From NCBI GenBank assembly GCA_021229015.1, contig CM037789.1:41700926-41764925 (forward strand): a DNA stretch of 64,000 nucleotides. Reading direction: 5' to 3'. Both the position numbers and the translations under genes were made by a program. The stretch's first letter is position 1. Every line of letters starts with the position of its first letter. This stretch comes from Solen grandis. Lineage: Eukaryota > Mollusca > Bivalvia > Adapedonta > Solenidae. The notes under the pieces are model-generated. The model saw nothing but the letters and a program-made list of their open reading frames with translations. It did not search any database and had not been told where the DNA came from. Shown here piece by piece: positions 1-9,090 of the stretch.

Positions 1-86
1 TATCTCTCAGTCCCCATTTGATTCTGTATATTTATCAGCCATTGAAGCCGTTGATGTCGCGACATATAGCGGCAGTATTTTTTTTC

Positions 87-296
87 CGACATATAACGTA
101 AGCCTTGCGACATATAACGTAAGCCTTGCGACATATAACGTAAGCCTTGCGACATATAACGTAAGCCTTGCGACATATAACGTCAGCCTTGCGACATATA
201 ACGTAAGCCTTGCGACATATAACGTAAGCCTTGCGACATATAACGTAAGCCTTGCGACATATAACGTCAGCCTTGCGACAAATAAGGTCAGGTGCG
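87..296. repeat. 21-bp minisatellite, about ten units
   Basis: Nine near-identical 21-bp units beginning CGACATATAACGT, plus a decayed tenth, start at 87, 108, 129 and every 21 bp to 276. Units at 171 and 255 differ by an A-to-C change, and the last unit is degenerate. Because 21 is a multiple of three, every frame can stay open, which creates long artificial ORFs on the minus strand. The repeats are contiguous, with no spacers, so this is not a CRISPR-like array. A diverged half unit at 59 suggests the array once extended to the left. Confidence 0.95.
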
Positions 297-364
297 ACAA
301 TTATTGATGGTACGACATTTAACATTAATACAATCATCTGAGTACATTAAAGTGGTAACTAGGT

Positions 365-733
365 ATAGGTTAGTTCATAGTTGCCTTCAACTACACGATA
401 TAGTCACGAGGGCGGAGCTATGAACTAACCTATTTAGCACATGGTAGGGGTTAAAGTGTCATAACGTGACTTAGCACATGGCATTTTCCTCTCGTCCAAT
501 CAATGCCAGTATTTGTTCATAGTCACAGTGGACTATAACGCGTAGTCCACACTTTTGTTAAAAAATCAATAAGTGTGGACTATGCAACCACATAACTCAT
601 ACTTTTGTGACGTTTTGTCGCTAGTGGACGGAAAATACCATGTGCTAAATAGGTTAGTTCATAGTTGCCTTCAACTACACGACATAGTCACTCGGGCGGC
701 TATGAACTCAACTATGAACTAACCTATACATAC
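365..733. repeat. Nested inverted-repeat (multi-hairpin) element
   Basis: Several inverted repeats are nested here. A 16-bp arm at 365-380 pairs with 418-433, and a related pair lies at 652-668 and 709-727. The outer arms at 431-446 and 639-654 are a perfect 16-bp match (CCTATTTAGCACATGG). A central hairpin pairs TAGTCCACACTT (543-554) with AAGTGTGGACTA (571-582). The 365-433 hairpin is repeated almost exactly at 650-727, so the unit looks like a foldback element. No coding potential or target duplication was recognised. Confidence 0.7.
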
Positions 734-2197
734 ATGTACGTATTCTATTTTATAGTGTATTAGACATAAGATGAACTTTATATTAATGCTTCAAATAATA
801 AAATGTACATATATTTAAAAGATATTGAGGTAGTTGGCCTACAAAGCAACTTCCATCAGCCTCACCGCTGGACTAGCCCTTGTAATAATGTATTAAAATA
901 GCGTCATTAAGGGCGTATGCTATAGGACATATAAAGTGTAACATATTTTGGAAACTCAAATTTCGAATATAAGCTGTCACAATGTCAGCACAAGTACGCT
1001 TAAAGGGTTGTTTCGCCAGTAAAGAACATCTGTTTGCATTTATCGCATTTTTTTTTCCCAAATAGTTGATTGAACAGATTTTATACTTTGCTTTTTTGTT
1101 TAGCATTGGAGATACCATAAATGAACTAAATGAACACGGTTACCTTAACATTTTTTCATTGTTTTGATCAAGCAACCATTAAATAATATAGAATAATATT
1201 TTAAAGGATATTTTGTAAAAAAAATCAATCTGGAAAAGTGAAGGATAATTAAATCATTCAGATAAATTGAATTATCAAAGTTGTTTTTTTTTCTGGGTAA
1301 AAACCACAATACAATATATGCCATGGTTTTATTGAAGCAAGTTTAATTCCCCGTAAATATTCCATAAGTACGCAAATTAAAATAGATTTTGGGAAAATCT
1401 GGCAGCTTTCAAAATGAAGACATCAGTGCAATATGCTGTGCATTACCAGCGATCAAAAGTCAGATTTGAGAAGATCCTTCAGACCCGTTCTTTTAGAATA
1501 TGAATAATACTGGACAGAGATTTTTTTTGTCTGAAACGAACATATACCTCAATTAGATGCATATAGATCTAATATGTTTTGATAATACACATGCCATATT
1601 ATCATGTTATTTTTATTGTCCAATGTAATAAAGAGATTGCGTTCGCCTCGGAATCGGGGGTCGTGAGTTCAATTCCCAGCCACGACATATCAAAGTCAAA
1701 ATAAATGGTACTGTTAATTTGAGCAAACTATGCAAATGCAGTGTAACGTTTCCGAGTTATAAGGAGATTATAAAGTATGAGAGTATAGTTATGTGGTTTA
1801 AGATATGGAATGAGTGTCGGTGGATGATATAATGACAATGTTTCGGAATATGGCCTGAAGACAATATCTGGTATATGGGTCTAAACTACTAAAATGAAAG
1901 ATGTTGATAAATTATCTCATGACAAATTATCAAACAAAACAATGATCAATGTTGCCAAAAATCTTAATGTGATATGAAACAATATGTGCATGAAGCTAAA
2001 AAATTGACAATGAATTTTCCCCAGGCTGCTTTGCCAGATGATTAGAAATGAACTAAAATAATGTCAATGAAACTTGGAAAATACACACTAGAATATAATC
2101 TATTCTCAAGCTACCTTGCTTCAGCAAATTTAATGAATGCACAGATATAAATTTTCCTAAGCTAACTGCTTAAATACAATGATCACCATATTTGATA
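734..2197. other. Gene-free stretch
   Basis: AT-rich intergenic DNA. Apart from the SINE head at 1630-1732, I see no exon, RNA gene or clear repeat here. The short ORF at 873-1118 (minus) has no recognisable domain and biased, repeat-like composition. Confidence 0.5.
1630..1732 (+). repeat. tRNA-derived SINE head fragment (family A)
   Basis: The segment carries a pol III B-box-like sequence (GTGAGTTCAATTCCC) and the CGACATATCAAAGTC linker also found at 6115 and 8803, then loses similarity. It is a 3'-truncated copy and not a tRNA gene, because no acceptor stem pairs. Confidence 0.5.
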
Positions 2198-2245
2198 AAC
2201 AAGAGGCCCATGATGGCCCTAAATCGCTCACCTGAGATAAATAGC
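2198..2245 (+). mobile_element. 5' end of a Helitron/Helentron-like element
   Basis: The sequence from AACAAGAGGCCC through CGCTCACCTGAG matches the left end of the fuller element at 59565. It includes the GGCC..GGCC hairpin and the CTCACCTGAG subterminal repeat. The rest of the element is not recognisable downstream, so this is a truncated or decayed copy. Confidence 0.55.
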
Positions 2246-2915
2246 CTTAATTGCCAGTACAATACATATAGAACTGAAGATGCTGAGGTGTAGACAGTGA
2301 AAGTAAGTGACAATATGAAACAAAGGGGGAATACAAGTGCAAAAGAGTGCCTATGGCAGCCCATCAAAGTAATTTATATTTATAAAGCAATAATATCGGA
2401 GCTCTGCAAAACACGTCTGCACCCAACGAGAGCTAGCGATCGACTGACTGAATGATCACTTCTTATCAAGAGACGCTTAAATCATTCTCCAAAATAACCA
2501 TGATTAATATCAACCAATCAGAATTCAGTAGTAATTTCGCTATATCACCAAGCTTAAAAAGAAAGTAGAATGAATTCTATGATAAATGTTTTAAATGTGA
2601 AAGACAATGAACTGATCGTAAAACATGAAGAAAACCTGAATAAAATATAAATAAAGCGATTTAAATACCTTTTACCTTTAAAACTTATAAAATGTAGACT
2701 GTATTTGCGCTTCCGGTTAGACAAGGGAAATAACCCATAACGGTTTAAAATAAAAGCTATCGGTACGGCAACCGTGACCTCCGTTACAGCAGTAACATCA
2801 ACATAAAGGGAAATGACTTTAAATATACATGTATACTCAATGAAGCGAGAAATAGGTTGTCTTTCCTATTTATTAAAAAAATAATTGATGTCTTGAAAAT
2901 AATGTATACATATTT
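2246..2915. other. Gene-free stretch
   Basis: AT-rich DNA with no exon or RNA gene that I can support. The last 80 bases may be weakly related to the subterminal region of the transposon at 58710. Confidence 0.4.
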
Positions 2916-3735
2916 TTAGTTGTGTGTGACGTAGTCACTCACAACCATAGTACCTACATTCTGAGGGTCCGTTTCTCTACATTTAAAACCGAATAACCTC
3001 TCAATTTGTATGAATGACCGAACGATTGAACAGAATTCTGTAATATTCAAAGTAGTGAAAACTCAATTTTGAGTAAAAAATAAATATTTATGGGACACAA
3101 TAACTGTATGTAGTATAAAAGCACAGAAGAACTATTTTCGCTGAGATGTTGCGTAACTCACTTTACCACGCGCACGCGGAGGAGTATTGTTTCTTTGAAT
3201 GCAAAGGTGGCTCATGCCTGAATATGGATGGTGGATGTGCAGGTTTCGGTTATTTAGTGGTGTTTCAATGGTCCAAACAGAAAGCTTGAATTACGATAAA
3301 AACCCGTATAACCTCCTTATAATCACATTTACTATCTCAGATACATCAGAGATTTTTCCAGGGGTTATTTGTTGCTCTATAGAATGGCTGATACAGGTGT
3401 TTATCTACTATCCGAAGTTACTAAAGGCACAGTGCGTAGCCACAGCATCTATAAATAGAAACTGTGCCGTCGTTCGGTAGTACTAATCAAAGCACTGATA
3501 GTGCTAAGAGAACCGGATTGTCTCATTTCTTTTGTTTATCACAGTAAATTTAATAAATGGAGGTCAAATTTTCGCACAATGCCAATAACCCCGCTTTAAC
3601 GGTGCATTAACATGGTCATTAGATGGACGCACCATTTGTTTCAACAGACTAAAAACTAAGTTACCCTGCATAATTGCAGCTTGTCAAACCCTCTTCTACT
3701 TGAGACACACAAAACTTCAGTGCCTTCAGCGCTTT
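2916..3735 (+). mobile_element. Diverged copy of the transposon core found at 58894-60578
   Basis: This block aligns along its length with 58894-59560 and then with 60262-60578. Shared anchors include CTCAATTTTGAGTAAAAAA, GGATGTGCAGGTTTCGGT and, at the right end, TGAGACACACAAAACT followed by GTGCCTTCAGCGCTTTGATT. It lacks the roughly 0.7-kb insertion present in the other copy, so it represents the empty site. No terminal inverted repeats were found on this copy. It is probably truncated at both ends and non-coding. Confidence 0.75.
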
Positions 3736-3887
3736 GATTTTGTTTTGCCTGATCTTTCAATGGATACCAACTTTATCAACATGCTGATGGAACGGACCGT
3801 GTTTGTCCTGTGCGATGGATTAGTCGTATCAAAGTTTTGTTTGTTTCTGGGTGAGAAGTTGCGAAACCTACCTGCAATTCTGTCACA

Positions 3888-4149
3888 TGGCTCGAATTCC
3901 ACCAACAATACTCAGCGCTAAGTAATACTTAAATACTTAGTGGAGAATTAAATCATTTTTGTTCCTCCCATAAAAAAGGCCCAAATATCTAATGTGCGAC
4001 ATGTTCAACTGTATATCGTAGTTGACATACATTATTGCCTTGATAATTACCAATATTTACTAAGAAATGAATTATTTGGCTATTTTAATTAGAAAAAAAA
4101 AATTGCCAGTATTACTTAGCGCTAAACATGGTTGGTGGAATTCGAGCCA
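3888..4149. mobile_element. MITE with 18-19-bp terminal inverted repeats
   Basis: GGCTCGAATTCCACCAAC (3889-3906) is exactly inverted at 4131-4148, and the match extends by one T/A pair on each side. An inner inverted pair AGCGCTAAGTAAT (3914-3926) and ATTACTTAGCGCT (4111-4123) lies next to it. The element is about 260 bp, AT-rich inside and non-coding. No target duplication is evident. A solitary related end occurs near 29830, and similar inner sequences occur near 10165 and 10310. Confidence 0.75.
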
Positions 4150-4533
4150 GGCTAACTTCTGAAATTTGACAAACATGCAAATGTCTTTCTAATTCACTCA
4201 AAGGCATTTTCATTGATAATCTGTGAGTTTAGATTATTTATAATCAAGTCATTTTAGATAAGAAACATAACTCCATTGCGCAATATCATACTTCACCCTC
4301 ACTTTACCAGAGTTATGTCCCCTGAAAACATTTCATAAATTGATCCCCTCGACAGTTTTACGGTCAAAAAGATCGCTTCCTGTCTGCATATGAAAATGAG
4401 CAAATAGATGCTGATGATGAAAATGATTGTGTCAACGATAATGATACAAAATTATAATGATTTTGTGCGAGTAATTTTACTGATCACATTTGAAAATAAT
4501 GAGCTTAATGAAACTTTTTTTTTGAAAATCGAA

Positions 4534-4564
<31 letters not shown>

Positions 4565-4638
4565 ATTCAAAGACGATTCCCCTTGAAAATGTTGCCCTTT
4601 AAGATCAAATTCTAAAATTGAAAGACGTTGAGACTTAC
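4150..4638. other. Gene-free stretch with CT/TA microsatellite
   Basis: Non-coding. A (CT)n run followed by (TA)n occupies about 4533-4564. The missing 3'-terminal exon of the prokineticin-like gene should lie here or further left, but no convincing acceptor plus cysteine-bearing frame was found. Confidence 0.45.
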
Positions 4639-6683
4639 GTGCCCATCTCTCCCTGGGGCACGACGAATACGCCTCGGCTATGGCACGTGAGACCCGCGGA
4701 GCACGGGCACTGGTAAACAGTGTGGTTCGGCTTACCGGATCCCTGCTTCACCAGGCAGCCTGTTAGAACGATATATTATGTACTTCAGATGTGCGACAAA
4801 CACTGTTTCACAATTCACTGTTTCATGCCTTTTTACTATAACTTGTTACTACATATATAAGCAATACCAAACCATTTTTTTTTTACGAGTATCAAATCTG
4901 ATATCAAAATCTTAGATCGGCGTGGACAGATGTTTGTGTCCCGTATTCCAACCCGTTCCTATTTCCCACCCGTATTTCTATATGCTCTTTATCTAGAAAT
5001 GTTATCATGTAGTTTAAATAGGTTTTTTCTTTAGATTAAACTTAAAAGCAGTTATAACAAATACAACATGTATGATAAGTTAGGAACAAATCACATTGAT
5101 AATGATAAAACACTCCTTTTCTAACTTGTTTCTGCTACTAAAAACTTTGAGTTTACGTTTATATTAATTGTATTAATATAATAGCTGTGGACCATCTATA
5201 TCTTTTATATTCATCGTACGTTCTATTTGGCAACATATTAGCAATAACAAGAAGAAAGAAGTAAAATATAAATCATTCACCAGATCCGGATGTCCCCATT
5301 ACAGAACAGCGCCCGTGAACTGATCGCTTGCCTTTTGGTTGAGAAACGCTGACGCAACATTCGGAGTCTGCGCAGTCAGAACCGGAAGCACATGCCTTAT
5401 TAAGTGTCTTTACATTCGGGGAAGAACTAGCTGTACATACACCTGCGGTAAAGAAGAAAAGATAATGGTGATATGCATAAAATGGCGTAGCTCATACAAA
5501 AGCGAAACACTCATTTGTTCCTTCTTAATTCATACCAGAATTTCAAATTAATAAATATTGATTAACTGTGCCCCCTACTTTATATAGGTAAATTTTATTT
5601 CAATGAACATATAGGAAGAACCTTACACATTCATAAATAGTGAAACTAATAAAATTAAAGTAAAATGGGAACTAAAGCTCTTCCATACCTTGTCCCCTCT
5701 TGTTGGAGACGAGGGCAACGGTTCCAACACACTGGTACCCGTCTTTACACGGGCAGTCATAGTACAGGCCGTCTGTGCCGGCCACCAGTCCGTCCTCCTC
5801 GACACACCCTAAAGAGTGACACGGACATGGTCATGAAGCATCAATATCAGATTTTGTTATTATAAAGGTTTATCTATTTTACAATGGGGAGGGCTACGTT
5901 TGTTGTTTTTTACACCGTGAAATTAAGGGCGAGGTTGAGAAATGTTTTCATCCTTATACTTTTTATATTAAAATCCGTTTTGATTGTGTAAAACTCTTCT
6001 CCAGTATTAACTTTTTGATACACCATATAGTATTATTTTTTCATCTCAGTATTATCATGTTTTCTACTCTCGTATGTAGGAAGTCTATCAGGCTTTTACG
6101 ACTAGCGAACCTGCCCCGGTAATTAGAGCGTCCACAACGGAATCGGGAGACCGTAGGTTCGATCACCGGGCGCAACATACCAAAGTCATAAAAGTTGGTA
6201 CTGGCATAGCTTCCTTGCTTAGCGCTCAGCATATAGGGCTGGTTGGCCCAGTGTCAGGATGATGTACTTCAATAAACAAACAAATAAACAAACAGTGTAC
6301 GAGCCCCACTTTCACCCCACTTTCACTTATTTATAGGTCAAAATTGTAAGCTGGCATAAAAGTCATTTTAAGAGCTAGCTTATTCTTCGCTTATCTCTCA
6401 AAAAGTAACCCGTCATATAATTTCAATAATCTTTTTGTAATAGAATATTTAGCATATCCAACAAAAAACATACACATTCTATGATGATTTTTGGCTTACC
6501 TGAACCGTTGGTTCCCTGTTTCGTGCATGTGCCACGAACAATCCTGCGCAAGCCCCATATTGGGTTATTATTTGACCTCTTTCCATCACGCTGTATGAAA
6601 CTAAGGCAGCATTCATCGGCGGCACAGTCAGAAGTGGTGATACAGAAACCAGTAAGGGCACCTCGATTCGGTGCGGGAATAGC
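4639..6683 (-). CDS. Secreted protein with two tandem prokineticin/astakine-like domains (partial)
   Basis: Four minus-strand exons (6500-6683, 5689-5808, 5281-5442, 4639-4759) have GT-AG borders. Exon junctions 1-2, 2-3 and 3-4 all join in phase 1 and keep one open frame of about 195 residues. Exons 1+2 and 3+4 each encode one module. Each shows the prokineticin spacing C..DC...CC...C...C...CPC...C, with the tenth cysteine falling in the next exon (GVC at the start of exon 3). Module 1 begins RGALTGFC, resembling the AVITGAC start of prokineticins; module 2 has SDCADSECC and QCPCSAGLTC. Prokineticins and astakines are small secreted disulfide-rich ligands; astakines act as arthropod blood-cell cytokines, and related proteins occur in venoms. 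The ligand role here is inferred. The signal-peptide exon (perhaps in the gap at 7071) and the last exon carrying the final cysteine were not found. The exon 4 donor is in phase 2. Confidence 0.8.
6115..6295 (+). repeat. tRNA-derived SINE (family A), internally deleted
   Basis: The tRNA-like head with a B box (GTAGGTTCGATCACC) is followed by the family body (CTTGCTTAGCGCTCAGCATAT) and an AAAC-rich tail. The central part of the body seen at 30288-30500 is missing. It lies within an intron of the prokineticin-like gene. Confidence 0.75.
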
Positions 6684-6835
6684 CTGAAGCAATCTTATTC
6701 ATTCAAAAATTTGGATATTTATTTTTCTTATTTTTATAAATTGCAACAGTTAATCTTATTTTGAATAATCGTCATCATATTTTCCTCTTAATCATCGTTG
6801 TCGTTCGTTTTCAAAATCTTCTTTATCGTCGTCGG

Positions 6836-6922
6836 TACCATCATCATCATCATCATCATCATCACCACCACCACCACCCACCACCACCCCCATCATCATC
6901 ATCATCATCATCATCATCACAT

Positions 6923-6961
<39 letters not shown>

Positions 6962-7000
6962 CACCATCATCATCACCATCATCATCATCATCATCAGCCA
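6836..7000. repeat. Trinucleotide microsatellite cluster
   Basis: Adjacent runs of ATC/CAT, CAC and CAG triplets fill about 165 bases. They produce artificial ORFs of poly-His, poly-Ser, poly-Asp and poly-Ala in several frames. None has a credible start or splice context. Confidence 0.95.
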
Positions 7001-7070
7001 TTCGTTGTTCTTGTATTTTACATATCGTCATTCCCGCCATCATTGTCAGAAGATGTTGTTATATTATTGT

Positions 7071-7170
7071 NNNNNNNNNNNNNNNNNNNNNNNNNNNNNN
7101 NNNNNNNNNNNNNNNNNNNNNNNNNNNNNNNNNNNNNNNNNNNNNNNNNNNNNNNNNNNNNNNNNNNNNN
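7071..7170. other. Assembly gap (100 N)
   Basis: Exactly 100 N bases, the conventional placeholder for a gap of unknown size. It lies just beyond the triplet-repeat cluster, which probably caused the break. The first exon of the prokineticin-like gene could be inside. Confidence 1.
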
Positions 7171-7840
7171 ATAAGCTTTAAATAAAAAAAAAAGAAGAAC
7201 ATGTTGGTTTCAGTGGAATATCATTTTTGATTCATCTCAAGAAGATGGTAATAAACATATTCAGTCGAGGCTGAGGAGGGAAATCAATATTTTCCCGAAT
7301 GACTGTGCCAGTCGTGAAAATGTTGATTTTCCTCCTCACTCAATGAATAAAAGCTGATGTTTTACTGAAACTAACAATTATCCTCTATATATCTAAAACT
7401 TAAAATTTTGTAACAATCTCTGTTCAGGTATACATACTAAGTACGCATACTTTAGATACTGTCATAACTCAGGCGTGGACAAAACCAAATCATATCAATA
7501 AATGTTGTAATAGTATGAATTATGATACAAGTAATGATATGTATAGTTCACTGGTGAACTCCAATTTCAACCTTGTAGGATTTTTTTTCCAAAGTGCCTG
7601 CCCATGCAATTCTGAAAATGAGTACTGGCTCAATATATCGACTGCTTAAATGATTTTGATGCATTATCAACCATGCGAAACCAATATTCGCTGACAGCTA
7701 CAGAAAACCGATTATATTTCTTTAAAATCCGACACTAGATATACACAAAATATTTACCATTCAGAACACCTCGACCTTCGAAGGAATGGGCGAGGTGTTC
7801 AAAATTAATATTTACAAGTTTCGTCTAGAATATCTCATAA
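7171..7840. other. Gene-free stretch with one hairpin
   Basis: Non-coding between the gap and the Ly6-like exons. A hairpin GAACACCTCG (7764-7773) / CGAGGTGTTC (7791-7800) contains an inner palindrome CCTTCGAAGG in its loop. I could not find a signal-peptide exon here. Confidence 0.5.
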
Positions 7841-8728
7841 CTAGGCTGTCAGAAAGAAGATTTTCACAAATGTCCCGGTGATAACCATGGCGCCAGCGAA
7901 TATAGAATAGCCCAGCATTCTGGTGCCCAAGTTACACAGATTTCCGGCGCATACGCACAAAGTGTATGTGCACCTCTCCGAATGGCCCGGCTACGTTGCT
8001 TATACTGCAACCTCTGTACACCACTGAAATAAGTCATAAATAAAATTCCAGGTGCAAAGAAATGTTAACATCCACCGTCGGATACCTTCTGTAAATTTAC
8101 CGCTAAAAAAACAATGTCCAGCTGTGAAGGTTACACAGTGGTATCCGAAGACGAAACAAATCTCATTTATAACCGAAAACAAGGGCGGTTGTTACCTCAA
8201 AATAACCCCGTTCTTCAATTTTGTGCCGTAACTATAGATACATTGTGCCCATACACATTGTTACTAAGTTTGGCAAAGATCGGTTCACGTCTCTTAGTGT
8301 CAGAGAGCGGACACTGTTATTTTTGTAATTTTTCACAAATGCAAATGCCGTATTTCTGACACAGTCTTTCTGCTTATCGAGCTTGGTCGAGATATTGTGT
8401 CCATACATATTGTGACCAAGTTTGGTAAAGATCGGTTCACGTTTATAAGAGCTAGTTAGCGGACCACCTGAGTAGACACCACCCGACCGCCGCAGGTTAA
8501 TTTGCAATACGTCATTAGACGGGCATATAAAATATATAAACCGTTGACCTAACAATCACAAATTAAAATCACTAAAATGCCAGTCACAAATTTAAGTTCT
8601 ACATACCACTGAAACATACGATACGAGTGACGTTTTCACACAAGTTTGGGAGGGACATTCAACCTCTCCGGTGCTGTCCTCGTCAAACGATTCCCCACAG
8701 TTGGTACAGCTGTAACATTTGACGGCTT
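7841..8728 (-). pseudogene. Ly6/uPAR (three-finger) protein, frame-disrupted
   Basis: The first exon (8607-8728, acceptor CAACAG, donor GTATGT) encodes AVKCYSCTNCGESF followed by a further CPSQTC, the usual start of a Ly6/uPAR domain (CYxCxxC). The second exon (7841-8023) contains VYRGCS in one frame and TLCVCAGNLCN in another. A hydrophobic tail and a TAG stop follow, typical of a GPI-anchor signal. Two breaks are visible. The exon 1 donor is phase 0 but exon 2 needs phase 2 to read VYRGC, and an extra base (or two-base loss) near 7985 separates the two halves of exon 2. The upstream signal-peptide exon was not found. This may be a pseudogene, an assembly indel or a wrongly placed junction; membership of the family is well supported, intactness is not. 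The intron carries a twofold repeat. Confidence 0.6.
8240..8450. repeat. Two-copy tandem repeat, about 152-bp unit
   Basis: The segment around 8244-8292 (ending AAAGATCGGTTCACGT) recurs at 8396-8444 with a few substitutions. It lies in the intron of the Ly6-like gene. It resembles the internal units of tandem-repeat-bearing molluscan transposons. Confidence 0.65.
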
Positions 8729-8802
8729 CTGTTGCAGAATACAGGAATAAGAGATTGGCTTAACTATAAGAAATTAGTCTATACATGTAGTATTTCAGGT
8801 TT

Positions 8803-9090
8803 AGAGCGGAATCGGGAGTCGTGGTTTCGATCCCCGACCGCGACATACTAAAGATGTGAAAAAATGGTCCTTTTGTAGCTCCCTTGCTTGTCTCTTCGCA
8901 AATACATGTACGAAGGGTAGTTTCTGGGGTCATGATAATGTGACTGGGTGTGGTATCATGCCACAAGTTTACGGCGACTAGCAATTTGGCAGCACTATAT
9001 ACATGTACTAGTATGCCTCCTTTGGATCAAAGTCTCCAAATGAATGGAATATTGTCGGAGGGACGTAAATCGCAAGCAAACAAACAAGCA
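8803..9090 (+). repeat. tRNA-derived SINE (family A), nearly full length
   Basis: A tRNA-like head with B box GTGGTTTCGATCCCC is followed by a body containing ATGTGACTGGGTGTGGTATC and GTCTCCAAATGAATGGAATA. It ends in an AAAC-type tail. This is the best head-to-tail copy in the window. Confidence 0.8.

Noticed and set aside
87..296. CRISPR-like repeat array
   Set aside because: The units are contiguous with no spacers, and the DNA is eukaryotic.
7..337. Two overlapping minus-strand ORFs of about 100 residues with repeated YVARLTL or ICRKAYV motifs
   Set aside because: They are translations of the 21-bp minisatellite, whose unit length keeps frames open; there is no independent coding evidence.
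3199..3480. Plus-strand ORF of 93 residues
   Set aside because: It lies inside the dispersed transposon core; the homologous copy near 59200 does not keep the frame open.
6761..7181. Plus- and minus-strand ORFs rich in poly-His, poly-Ser, poly-Asp and poly-Ala
   Set aside because: They are produced by ATC, CAC and CAG microsatellites, and two of them run into the N gap.
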